Assembly: GCA_009801015.1 (NCBI GenBank)
Contig: VHZZ01005989.1
Span: 38,715-65,516, forward strand
Length of the DNA stretch: 26,802 bases
Origin: Silene noctiflora
Lineage: Eukaryota; Streptophyta; Magnoliopsida; Caryophyllales; Caryophyllaceae
Direction: 5' to 3'
The notes below the pieces were generated by a model. The model ran no database searches. It was not told where the DNA came from and saw only the letters and a program-made list of their open reading frames with translations. Shown here one piece after another: positions 8,765-18,162 of the stretch. Position numbers and translations under genes: made by a program. The first letter of the stretch is position 1, and the number at the start of each line of letters is the position of its first letter.

Positions 8765-10206
8765 TTAAAACTTGAACTGAAAATTAAATTGAGGCCTAAT
8801 GTACATAATTAGGTTACCTGGTGTTTGCTTGACTAAAAATGAAAATGGGATTGAACTGACTGAGCTGTAGAAGCCTGAGTTAGTGGACTGAAAACCATGA
8901 ATAAGGGTGTTGGACTTGGACCTGGTTGAGCTTGCCTGAGCCTTGGCTTGGGATCCAGTAAGGCCAAGATCATGGTACCTTGGCTGAGCTCCTGCTCCAA
9001 CCTTCTCTTCTTGATTTGGATTTGACCTTAAATCCTCAGCTTCTTCCTCCCCCTCAAAATCCTCATAATAAGGTTGCAGGTCTCCAATGTTGAAAGTGCC
9101 ATGTACTTCATACTCCCCTAGCAGATTGAGCTTGTAAGCATTGAGACCTATTTTCTCAAGGATCTTAAAAGGACCCTCTGCCCTAGGCATCAACTTGTTC
9201 TTTCTTTTATCAGGGAACCTTTCCTTCCTCAAGTGCAACCAAACCAGGTCACCAGGCTGGAATTATCTTGCTTTCTTAGGACCCTTCCTTACCTTATACC
9301 AAACATTGGCCTTTTCAATTTGTTTTCTTACCTGAGCATGGATTTGTTGCATCTGTTCCACCCTTATTTTGGCATCATAGTCAACTGAACTTCTTTTAAA
9401 TGGAGCTAGGTCAATTGGCATCAAAGGATTCTTACCATAGACCACTTCAAATAGACTCTTGCCTCTACTGCTTGAGGGTGCTCTGTTGAATGCAAATTCT
9501 GCAGCAGCCAATTTCAAGTCCCAATCCTTTAAGGACTTAGCCACAGTACATCTCAGTATTCTCCCAAGGGTCTTATTGGTCACATCTGTTTTCCCATATG
9601 TCTGAGGATGATGGGAAGTGGTAAATAAGAGCTTGGTTTTAAGCAACTTCAACAGGGTCCTCCAGAAATGACTCATGAACTTTACATCCCTGTATGAGAC
9701 TATAGACCTTGGCACCCCATGCAACTTGAAAATTTCTTTGAGGTAGAGCTTTGCAACACTCATAGCATCCTCAGTCTTGGTATAAGAGATGAAATGTGCC
9801 ATCTTACTAAACCTGTCAACCACCACCATGATTGAATCTTTGTCCCTCTGAGTTTTTGGCAAGGCCATGATGAAGTCCATGCTCACATCCTCCCAAGGCC
9901 TGTGAGGGACTGGTAGCGGAGTATAGGGGCCAGCCTGAAACTGAGATTTGGACTAATGACAGATGGGACACCTCCTCAGAACATCTTGCACATCCCTAAC
10001 ATTTTAGGCCAGTAGAACTGTTCTTGCAGGATCTCATATGTTTTCTGAAAAACCAAAATGACCAGCTAGCCCATTGGCATGAGCTTCCCTGATTAGAAAA
10101 CCCATATAAGCCCCCTTGGAATGCAGAGCTTGTTCCTCATAAAAAGATAACCATTTTGAAGGACGTATCTTCTCCCCTTCTTAACTTGACCTGATTGTTG
10201 TAAGGT
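8765..10206 (-). pseudogene. pol: CRM-like integrase with tail running into the LTR (element D)
   Basis: Minus strand. The zinc-binding part (about 10150-9960) shows AHANGLAGHF and RRCPICH, with a stop in between. The core (9886-9263) has MDFIMALP, then VSYRDVKF, where the catalytic Asp is Tyr, and GKTDVTN, where the catalytic Glu is Asp. Two of the three catalytic residues are thus changed. The C-terminal domain (9238-9000) starts HLRKERFPDKRKNK and ends in an acidic stretch. The frame then passes the polypurine tract and continues 78 codons into the 3' LTR, to a TAA at 8765-8767. No classical chromodomain is seen. A frame break lies near 9262. Confidence 0.88.
9000..9013 (-). other. Polypurine tract of element D
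   Basis: The minus strand reads AAGAAGAGAAGGT directly before the 3' LTR start TGGAGCAGG. It is translated as part of the integrase tail (about NQEEKV). Confidence 0.85.
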
Positions 10207-10695
10207 TCACTCTTCTCTAAACTCAAGATCTTCAGGATATAAATCTTTCATAGCCTCAAACCCTAGGACCCTTTGTTCCATAAAGCTTATCATCACATAC
10301 TTCCTAGACAAGGCATCAGCAACCACATTTGCCTTTCCTTGAATGAACTTACTGGAGAAGAAGAAGGGCTGCAGGAATTCAACCCACTTAGCATGTCTAG
10401 GATTAAGCTTATGTTGACCATTGATGTACTTAAGAGCTTCATGATCTGAATGGAGCACAAATGGTATTGGCTTTAGATAATGGCTCCAATGGTTCAGAGC
10501 TCTCACAATTGCATAGAATTCTTTATCATAAGTTGAGTAATTTAACTTAGCACCATTGAGCTTCTCACTGAAGAAGACCACATGGTTAGGCCCTTTCATT
10601 AGTACAACACCTATGCCAACTCCACTGGCATCACAATTTACCTCAAACAACTTATCAAAATTAGGAAGAATCAAGACAGGAGAATGACACAACAA
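10207..10695 (-). pseudogene. pol: RNase H of element D
   Basis: Continuous frame of 162 codons. All family marks are present: NCDASGVGIG, the YDKE Glu, LHSDHEALKY and VVADALSRK, so the four acidic catalytic residues are kept. It follows the reverse transcriptase in the same polyprotein and leads to the integrase. It can be expressed only if the flanking stops are passed, so it counts as part of a pseudogene. Confidence 0.9.
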
Positions 10696-11721
10696 CTCCT
10701 TAACTTTTCCAAAGGCTACCTAAGCCGTTTCACTCCACTTGAACTCTCCATTATTCATGCATTCTGTCACAGGTACCATAACTATACTGAAGTTTTGAAT
10801 GAATATCCTTTAAAAGGAGGCCAACCCATGAAAGCTCCTAACTTCAGTAATGTTATTAGGGGTAGGCCAAGTCTTTATAGCTTCAATTTTTGAAGGATCA
10901 ACAGAAATCCCCTCACTTGAGACTAAAACCCCAAGAACAACACTTCTGATTTCATGAAAGAACACTTTTCCAGCTTCCCATATAGCTTGCTCTCTCTGAG
11001 TGTGTCAAAAAAGTTTATGCGAGTGTTTCAGGTGTTCCTATGAAGATGGAATTTACACTAGGATGTCATCAAAATATACCACAACAAACTTTCCAAAATG
11101 CTCTCTCAGGACCTTTGTCATAAGCCTCATGAATGTGCTGGGAGCGTTTGATAGGCCAAAGGGCATGACAAGCCACTCATATAGACCATGTTTTGTTTTA
11201 AAGGTTGTCTTCCACTCATCCCATTCCCTTATTCTGACCTGATGATAGCCTTGCCTAAGGTATATCTTGGAAAATACCTTTGCTCCACTCAGTTCATCCA
11301 AGATGTCATTCAATATTAGAATTGGGAACCTGTACTTGACAGTAATGTTGTTAATGGCTCAACTGTCAGTACACATTCTCCAAGTTCCATCCTTTTTTTG
11401 GAAAAAGAAGTGCAGGGATTGCACAAGGACTCAATAATTCCATGACAAACCCTTGTTCATCAATTCACCCACTTGTTTCTACAGCTCTTGTGTAGACTTA
11501 GGATCATTTCTATATGCAGCTTTGTTAGGCACGACAGCACCTGGTATGAGGTCTATCTGGTGCTCAATCCCCCTGAGTGGTGGCAAGCCACTAGGCAGCT
11601 CTACAGGAAACACATCATGGTACTGATCCAACAATATTGTTACTGTTGCAAGTATAGGTAGGCCTGCTTCCTCTGTAATTCCTTTAGCAAGAAGTATCAA
11701 GATGATCTCCCTACTATTCAA
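10696..11721 (-). pseudogene. pol: Reverse transcriptase of element D, catalytic Asp replaced
   Basis: Starts at about 11721 with the protease-RT linker (HQIDLIPGAVVPNKAAYRND). Stops follow in the fingers region (about 11480-11340). The palm frame (11313-11053) shows [15 protein letters not shown], where the first catalytic Asp is Tyr, [12 protein letters not shown], and VVYFDDILV with the second and third Asp intact. Stops and shifts follow through the thumb and connection to 10696. Enzyme activity is ruled out by both the stops and the Asp change. Confidence 0.9.
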
Positions 11722-12360
11722 CTATTATACTAACTTTAACTCTCCAATCATGAGAACTTCCTTAGACTGTTCCACCAAACTTGGTGGGGTTGTACACTTT
11801 AAAGATGGTGGTAATGGGGCAAGTGTGATCTTCTTCTTTCCAAGCTTGAAGGAGTAAGTGTTTTCCCTCCCATTGTGTATACAATCCCTGCCAAATTCCT
11901 AGGGTCTACCAAGAAACAGGTGACAGGCATCCATTGGAAACACATCACGCAAAAGCTCATCTGAATACTCTTCCCCAATTGACAATGATACCCATCATTG
12001 CTTATAAACCCTTACTTTGGCTCCTTTGTTGAGCCACCTCAGTTTATAAGGTTGGGGGTGGTTCACAGTTGGAAGGTTCAGTTTCTCAAATAGGGTTGTA
12101 GAAGCAACATTTGTACAACTCCGTCCATTAATGATCAGGTTACAGACCCTCTCCTTAATGGTACACCTTGATTTGAATATCTGTTGCCTCTAATCCATTT
12201 CTAAGGGTTGGGTTTGGGCATGCATCATCCTCCATATTACCAGGTTCAGACCTGAGTCTGGTGTAATAACCATCTCAGTCTCCTCATTGGCCTCAACCTC
12301 AGACTCATCTCCTTCATCACAGATTAGAATATCTCCTCTCACCACTGAACAACTTCCATT
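11722..12360 (-). pseudogene. pro: Aspartic protease region of element D
   Basis: Read on the minus strand from the gag end. About 12170-12113 contains CNLIINGRSCTNVAS, the active-site loop with the catalytic Asp changed to Asn. The later LFLGRPWEFDRDCIHNG-type block (about 11925-11870) is the hydrophobic C-terminal signature. Several stops lie between. The Asp-to-Asn change is a G-to-A on the coding strand, the kind expected from methyl-cytosine decay on the other strand. Confidence 0.75.
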
Positions 12361-13335
12361 TAGGGCTTTTTTGTGGGACATTCTCTTGCAAAAGGGCCAT
12401 AGCCTTGACACTGAAAGCATTTTTTAAGAGGGATGGTTTTCTTTTTGTTCATATTTGTAGCTTTTGATTTTTCTGTGGTTAGGTTCTTTGTAGGATCATT
12501 GAATTTGATTCCTGAAAAAGGTTTGAAGGGGGTAGTTTTAGGTGGGGGTTTGGTGGTGACTTTGGTTTTTTCCAGCTTCTTAACTCTGAGAGCTAAGTTA
12601 ATGGCCTCATCAAAAGACCACACCTGCTGTAACTTAACCCTTCCTGCAATTTTCTCATCCAGACCCTCAAGAAATCATTTGCTCAAGTTTTTCAGTAATC
12701 TCACACTGTAAGGTGAGCTGCTCAAACTCTCTTACATAGGACTCAACAGATGCATGGTTTTGTGTAAGTTATGTCAGTCTAATAAACATATCCTGAGTAT
12801 AATCTTTAGAAATGAACTTATCCTTCATTTTCTTTTTCAGTTTACTCCAGGATTTAATAGACTCTTTACAATCTCTTAGCCTTTGATTTTTCATGTTCTC
12901 ATACCACAAAGAGGCATATCCCTTAACTTTCATGATAGCAATTTTAAAAGCCTTTCTATCAGAATATCCTTTATACTCAAAGACTCTCTCAATGGATCTA
13001 AACCAATCTAACAGATCCTCAGGATTTAAGCTATCAAGAAAATCGGGAATTTTTACCTTAATGTCCTTGTCATGGTCTCTGTTGATGTTGTTCTCCTTGG
13101 TGGCAGTTGAATCATCTGATTCTCAGAGCTCATCCTTTATCTGTGGACCTTCTCCTCTGCCAGCAGTAACAAACCCACGACCTCTTCTTCTTCCTCTGAT
13201 TGGTTGTGCCATTCTTCCCCTGTCATTAGCTTGGTTGTTAGGCATGACAGCATTTACAGCTTCCAAGACCACATTGACTACTCAAGCCAATTGGTCAATC
13301 TTTGTCTCCATTCCTGCTAGCCTCTCTTCACTCAT
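12361..13335 (-). pseudogene. gag: Gag of element D
   Basis: The ATG at 13335-13333 is the first in frame after the primer-binding site, about 45 bases into the internal region, and gives MSEERLAGMETKIDQLA. A TGA at codon 18 breaks it. Downstream are an Arg/Gly-rich stretch, the DWFRSIERVFEYKGYSD retrotransposon-gag region (about 13015-12955), LWYENMKNQR, and an internal run with several stops. A Lys/Thr-rich linker follows, then a zinc knuckle at 12419-12378 (CFQCQGYGPFAREC) in which the His is Pro. The knuckle could not bind zinc normally. Confidence 0.85.
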
Positions 13336-13380
13336 GGTTGATTTTTGTGTAGTTGCGAAAAATGATCTCGCAAGAAATAA

Positions 13381-13398
13381 CCAAAGCTCTGATAACCA
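13381..13398 (-). other. Primer-binding site of element D
   Basis: The minus strand reads TGGTTATCAGAGCTTTGG, three bases from the end of the 5' LTR (13402). It matches the initiator-Met tRNA 3' end used by many plant Gypsy elements, with one extra T. Confidence 0.85.
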
Positions 13399-13401
13399 AT
13401 T

Positions 13402-14498
13402 TGAACTGTAATTATAGAGAACAGTCAAATTGAATAACCCTAACTCAGGATTTAATCTAAAAAAAATCAGAAAACAGGTTTTAATGCAATAACTCTGTAG
13501 GCTGTCTTAAAAAAAAAAGTAAATGATTTTTAAAAATCTTGAAATTTTGCAGGAAATTAGTTGAGTATATCTACTAACTCTGTACAAAATTTGGGAATTT
13601 AATTTTGAGTTTTTGATATTTTAATAATTGCTGCAAGTTGATGTAATTAACTGAAATTCTGACAATCACTCTGACAAGCTCTTAATGAAACTGAAACTTG
13701 ATAAAAACATTAATCAAAGCACTAATCCAATGATCAAGGGTATAAAATTAAGACCCAACACACAACAAAGATCCTAACCTTACTGATCCAGCACTAAGCA
13801 AAGATCAAGACTACAGGACACAGCCAAGAGTTTTTGATTTTCTGAAAATGTTCAAGAAAATGCAATAATTTTGGTTAATGAAGTATGCCTTCTTCCATTG
13901 ATATTCAGGCCTTTAAATAGGCAAATGTCAAACGTAGAGAAATTATTTTCGTGGCTTAGAACAGATCTCAACTAACCACATTACAACAAAGTTCATAAAG
14001 ACACAACAAGACAAGAGAAGACAATAAAGCAAAAAGTAAAAAAGCTGAGTTCAGACAATTTGTTTGCTGCTGCAAACTCCTTAAAGGGCCTTGGCCTGAT
14101 CCTACTCTTTTTTCAGTTGACTCTTTGGAGTTGTTACTTCCTCACATAATACATAGAGCCAATACAAATTGGTCCTTGTTGGGTTTTTGACCCGGATCAT
14201 ATGAGCCTTCTGAACTGCTGAACATTTGCTGATCATTAACTTGCCCTGCTGCCTTGTTTAGGTCTAACTGAAATGTTGTTTAAAACTTGAACTGGAAATT
14301 AAATTGAGGCCTAATATACATAGTTAGGTTTCCTGGTGCTTGCTTGACTCAGATTGAAAATGGGATTGAACTAACTGAGTTGTAGAAGCTTGAGTCAGTG
14401 GACTGAAAACCATGAATAAGGGTGTTGGACTTGGACCTCGTTGAGCTTGGGATCTGGTAAGGGAAGGGTCAGGGTACCTTGGCTGAGCTCCTGCTCCA
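13402..14498 (-). mobile_element. 5' LTR of element D
   Basis: TGAACTGTAATT ... CTGCTCCA, 1097 bp, collinear with the left LTR. It holds the intact (empty) target site of solo LTR E and a segment near 14045-14125 that the left LTR lacks. It is followed by the 5-bp duplication TAATC (14499-14503). Confidence 0.92.
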
Positions 14499-14503
14499 TA
14501 ATC
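14499..14503. repeat. Target-site duplication of element D (right), TAATC
   Basis: Perfect partner of 6438-6442. Confidence 0.92.
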
Positions 14504-15143
14504 AGTAAACGACTACACACCAAAGTGTGTAGCCCTGCTAGATTACCCATCGCAACGGGTAATCCACACTGCTAGTGGGGACCGCAGCCTTACCACCAAA
14601 ATCCCCGTTCATTGCAACGAGCGAACCCAGATCATTAATGTGCACACCTCCCTTGTAACGGGAGCTACAAGAGGCGAACATGGGGTTGGAACCATATCCC
14701 GAAAATGGCTCCACAACAACATCTAATAACCACACAATAAATCTTAATCAAACATTAACCATAAAAGGCCGTCACATTACACCTTATACCAATTAAATAG
14801 TCAGCTGAGTAGGGAAAACCCTACCTTTAGCGATTCCCAAGCAAGCACCGTACACCACATATATGTACACGAAAAATCGCCATCGACACCTACAACAACA
14901 ACGACATAACCTTATCACAACAAACTATAACCCTAACCAAACCCACAAATGGTGACAATGACTTACCTTAGCGATAGAATGATGACTATACCATAACCGA
15001 CTCGTACCTCCGCTCCCATGCTGGTCTCCTAGGTGAAGGCTTAACAGGTGGTAGGGTGGAAGGAATAGGGAGAAATTGCTCTGATTTTAGGTTTTGCAAA
15101 AAAGAAGAAATGAAAATGATTTTGGGTTTTAACTTCCGCGTAA

Positions 15144-15153
15144 CATTATATTA
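15144..15153 (-). promoter_or_regulatory. TATA-like sequence of solo LTR C
   Basis: The minus strand reads TAATATAATG, about 15 bp downstream (in sense) of the palindrome array. The neighbouring GCGTAACATT is also present in LTR B2. Confidence 0.45.
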
Positions 15154-15168
15154 CGCTGCCACTAATGC

Positions 15169-15240
15169 ACTCGGTCGAGTACTAGCATACTCGACCGAGT
15201 ACACAACACTCGGTCTAGTGTCACCCACACTCGGACGAGT
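15169..15240 (-). repeat. ACTCGNNCGAGT array, U3 of solo LTR C
   Basis: Units start at 15169, 15189, 15208, 15229 (spacings 20, 19, 21). The centres are GT, AC, GT, GA; the third unit has one arm change. No second block follows. Confidence 0.88.
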
Positions 15241-15369
15241 GACGCTTACTAGGTGGAGTTCTTGGTCTCAGATCCTATATAATTCTATGTCCGTCATTAC
15301 CAAAGGGTCCAACGCAGTCAAAGGTACCTACCGTTAGTCAACGAGTCCCCCAATAGGGCCGGTATTATA

Positions 15370-15374
15370 GCCGT
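15370..15374. repeat. Target-site duplication of solo LTR C (right), GCCGT
   Basis: Partner of GCTGT at 6015-6019, one transition apart. Confidence 0.8.
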
Positions 15375-15656
15375 AGTCAAACACACCTTTAAAGTTTGGA
15401 ACACCGTCTCACAATTCTCATCCCAACGAAATCTGTTCTCCTTACGCATCAAAGTTGTCAAAGTTGTCATACGCATAGCTATTTTCGAGAAAATTTTCAC
15501 GAATCTCCTATAGTCGATGCACAATCTCAAGCTGCCATCTTTTTTCTTTACAAACATAACTGGCGCACACCAAGGCGATACACTAGGTCTAATGTATCCC
15601 TCATTTAGCAATTCATTCAACTGCTTCTTCAATTCCTCTAGCTCCTTAGGATCCAT
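15375..15656 (-). pseudogene. pol: Reverse transcriptase of element A with catalytic core deleted
   Basis: The minus strand starts [17 protein letters not shown] (fingers), passes [15 protein letters not shown], and at about 15505-15516 jumps straight to [10 protein letters not shown], a block that normally lies well beyond the YxDD motif. The whole palm and catalytic site are missing. The junction falls on repeated Tyr-Arg codons, which suggests deletion at a short direct repeat. The frame then ends at [14 protein letters not shown], which continues in register at 6019 across LTR C. Confidence 0.88.
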
Positions 15657-15926
15657 ACGGCACAGGGCCTTAGATATAGGTCTTGTCTCCGGCTTCTTCT
15701 CTACACTGAAATCAATATCCCTCTACGGAGGTAAACCCAGTATCTCATCTAGAAAGACATCCCAAACTCACCTACCACTGATATCTCTGATGTTGATGGC
15801 TTCTTTATCCGAGTATCCTTTACATGGCAAAGGATCATAGGATACCCCTTCCTCAGGTACGACTTCCAAGTCACAGCTACAATAATGTTAACTTTGGGTT
15901 TGACCACAAGCCCATGGTAAGACACT
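15657..15926 (-). pseudogene. pol: Protease to reverse-transcriptase linker of element A
   Basis: Decayed coding sequence. Pieces such as VVKPKVNIIVAV and the run up to LCAVWI can be read in shifted frames with several stops. It joins the gag-protease frame (ends 15927) to the reverse-transcriptase frame (starts 15656). Confidence 0.65.
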
Positions 15927-17450
15927 TTAACCCCTTTTAGGTCCTCTTAAAGGCACCTTCTTCTGATGATAATCTGTAGTAGCCCTATACTTCCCCAGCC
16001 AATCCATCCCGATTATGACCTCAAACCCATCCATAAGAAACTCAAACAAATGTACTGGAAATTTTACTTGCCCAACTACCATAGACACCCCCTTATACAA
16101 CCTCCCGCAAGATACAAACTCTCCTGATGGTATAAAGACTTCATCTTTTACAGACTCATACTCCCCCAAACCAAAAGACATAGCATGACCCTTAGATACA
16201 AAAGAGTGTGAATCCCCCAAGTCAAACAAAACAAAAGTATGTATGCTATTGATAAGAAAAGTACCAGTGACTACATGGGCATCATCCTCAGCCACCTGTT
16301 TTTCCATCATGAACAACTTGCCGCTGTTCTTCTGACCTCCACCCTGCACCGTGCTTACCGATGTAGTAGACTTAGCAGTTGAATTCTGATTTGCGTTGTC
16401 ATTCTGACGCTGATAATTCTCTACATTGTTACGGTTGAAATTGCCATTGTTGTTGCTCTTGCCACCCTGACTATACCATGACACAGCTCGTCGGTTGCTA
16501 GCCATACTCTGTCCAGGAATCTGTGTGTAAACTCCTCTCTGCTGCCCCTGGAAGCCCCTTCCACCAAAGCTCGTGCACTCATATCTCTTGTGGCCAGTAC
16601 CGCCACAGTTGTAACATTGCAACTCAGAGTTTCCACTGTTGCTTCGACCACCACGGCCCCCATAAGACGATCCTCCACTAAAGCCAGATCCACCCGAGAA
16701 AGCCTTTCCCTGGTTGTAGTTACCCCGTTTGAAGCTTGAATGCCCACTACTTTCGTGGTCCGCCTTCCTCTTCTCATTCCCCTTCTCCTTGGCCTCCCTA
16801 GCCATGTCGACCAACCTCTCTGAATTACTAGCTCTTTCATAAACTTCCTTCAAGTTGGCAGGAACCCCAGCAGGTAACTTCTCCAAGATCTTCAACGAGA
16901 ACCCCTGCTCGAAACGGAGAGCCAGACTTAGTTGGCTCAACTCCTTGTCGTCCACATAGCGCGATAACTCGTTGAACTTGCGGAAATAATCGAACTATGC
17001 TCTCAATTTGTTCCGAATATGCTCTGGAACAAACTGATGTCTTATAGCCTTCTTAAACTTAGCCCAAGGAATAGCGAGCTCACCCAAATCCTTGTAGAAC
17101 TTCCGAGCACTCTCCCTCTCACGACTCCACCACACTCCAGCTTCATCCCTTTGGTAGAACGCAACTTGTTCCACCTTCAGCTCTTCCGGGCAGTTAACCA
17201 CTTCCAGAACACTCTCCATTTCCCGATGCCAATTATCGAGCGGATTAGGCGCACTTGTGCCCTCATATGTAGTAGGGTTGAAGCGCGATACGGTGGTGCT
17301 CATCTTGGTAGCATCGATGACCATCTCTTTCGCCTTCACCACATTCTTGAGAGCCTCAGTAAGAGCCTCCTGATGCTCGATCATTTGAGCAATCTCCTCA
17401 CCACTCATCTCAGCGGCCCTCATATATGCAGCTGATCTCTTTGGCGACAT
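15927..17450 (-). pseudogene. gag-pro: Tekay-type gag-protease (element A)
   Basis: One frame from ATG at 17450, with a single in-frame TAG at 16997-16995 (codon 152). The gag core shows NPLDNWHREMESVLEV and GVWWSRERESA, then HQFVPEHIRNKLRA before the stop. After it come SRYVDDKELSQLSLALRFEQ and LPAGVP, a Gly/Ser/Asn-rich linker, an intact zinc knuckle CYNCGGTGHKRYEC (about 16618-16574), and an aspartic protease with VLFDLGDSHSFVS (the Asp is kept, the next Ser is Leu) and IIGMDWLGKY. Apart from the TAG it is strikingly open compared with the rest of the element. It lies 697 bases downstream of the primer-binding site. Confidence 0.92.
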
Positions 17451-18147
17451 TCTTTAAGCTATAAAAGGTGAACGAACGTAAGCACATAGCTTACGACCCA
17501 AAGCAAACATAAACCGCCCAAAAAGGGTACTCGGTCGAGTATCCAGAGACACTGGGTCAAGTACAAGCGACTCGGTCGAGTCCCATACGTACTCGATCGA
17601 GTGCAACCACTCCAGAAGCTGACCAAAATCCACAAGAAAACGTACTCAGTCGAGTACACGCTACTCGATCTAGTGCTTACATACTCGGTCGAGTCACCAA
17701 CTTCCAGAAGCTACTGTCCAAACACGCAGATTACCCACTCGGTCGAGTCCCTGCCCCCCTCGGTCGAGTCATGCCAAAAAAGAACAACCCTCATGCCTTA
17801 ACATCACATATGTGTATACAAGTACTCCTAATCAGATGTTACTAGATACAAAAACCAAACAATACCACCGATCATGCCCATACATTCCAACACATTAATC
17901 ATATACTCCAAAAACTTCCATCCAATTCACATCATACTTTCATCCAACAGGTTTATAAGAACATCCAAAAAAACAACGATCCCTTGAAACACCCCGTAGT
18001 GACAGGCTAAAAGTTGTAGGGGAAAATTTGCGGCCTTAGGACGTCTCCCAAGCCTTTGTGGTAGCTCCAAATAACTCCTACCCGAGTTCATTTTATTAAT
18101 GACACTATGTTCATTTTGTTCATTGGTATAAGCCTCCAAAATACGTC
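17451..18147 (-). other. 5' untranslated leader of element A
   Basis: Region between the primer-binding site and the gag ATG. No coding sequence is recognisable. The gag-proximal third is filled by the palindrome array (17529-17769). The rest is unremarkable. Confidence 0.8.
17529..17769 (-). repeat. ACTCGNNCGAGT array in the gag leader of element A
   Basis: Nine units start at 17529, 17551, 17570, 17591, then 17644, 17663, 17683, then 17737 and 17758. Spacings are 22, 19, 21, then 53, then 19, 20, then 54, then 21. CAGAAG sits 22 bp after the preceding unit start in both gaps (17613 and 17705), as in LTR A1. The nearest unit is about 80 bp upstream of the gag start codon. Confidence 0.9.
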
Positions 18148-18159
18148 GCTCTGATACCA
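18148..18159 (-). other. Primer-binding site of element A
   Basis: The minus strand reads TGGTATCAGAGC, a perfect match to the initiator-Met tRNA 3' end as used by plant Gypsy elements, three bases inside the LTR end at 18163. Confidence 0.93.
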
Positions 18160-18162
18160 CTT

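Larger units (their letters stand above)
6443..8999 (-). mobile_element. 3' LTR of element D (contains solo LTR E)
   Basis: Starts TGGACTATAATTATAG and ends ...CTGCTCCA, matching 13402-14498 in order. Without E and its duplicated 5 bp it is about 1027 bp against 1097 bp for the partner; the difference is mainly one segment (about 14045-14125) missing here. By eye the two differ at about one base in ten, so D is an old insertion. Confidence 0.9.
6443..14498 (-). mobile_element. Element D: full-length CRM-like chromovirus, inserted in LTR C
   Basis: Two LTRs (6443-8999 carrying insertion E, and 13402-14498), a primer-binding site beside the right LTR, a polypurine tract beside the left LTR, gag and pol domains in Gypsy order between them, and a perfect 5-bp duplication TAATC outside. 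Without E it is about 6.5 kb. The lineage call rests on the style of gag, protease and the integrase tail, and on the pol frame running past the polypurine tract into the 3' LTR. That overlap is, from my knowledge of the group, a feature of centromeric (CRM) elements; Galadriel is the alternative. Confidence 0.88.
6020..15369 (-). mobile_element. Solo LTR C (Tekay-like), split by element D
   Basis: Left part 6020-6442 begins TGTAACACAC. Right part 14504-15369 ends ...GGTATTATA (the last C has become T). Without element D and its 5-bp duplication it is about 1290 bp, like LTRs B1 and B2. It shares the family blocks: the TCACCATCCCCGAATGGATC block at about 6307, hairpins from 14513, a TATA-like AT run at 15144-15153, and the palindrome array at 15169-15240. 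No internal coding sequence of its own remains, and flanking pol codons rejoin exactly, so it is a solo LTR left by LTR-LTR recombination. Confidence 0.85.

Noticed and set aside
12893..13411. Plus-strand open frame of 172 codons
   Set aside because: Antisense of the gag of element D, whose motifs and primer-binding site are on the minus strand.
16421..16840. Second minus-strand frame of 139 codons inside gag
   Set aside because: Out-of-frame, GC-rich shadow of the gag zinc-knuckle region; it shows no motif of its own.
17019..17435. Plus-strand open frame of 138 codons
   Set aside because: Shadow of the gag frame of element A on the minus strand.
17529..17769. CRISPR-like periodic repeat
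   Set aside because: Repeats are 12-bp palindromes with 7-10 bp spacers in a plant retrotransposon leader. Repeat and spacer lengths and the absence of cas genes exclude a CRISPR array.
18148..18159. tRNA gene fragment
   Set aside because: Only the 12 bases complementary to a tRNA end are present, directly inside an LTR, which is a primer-binding site.
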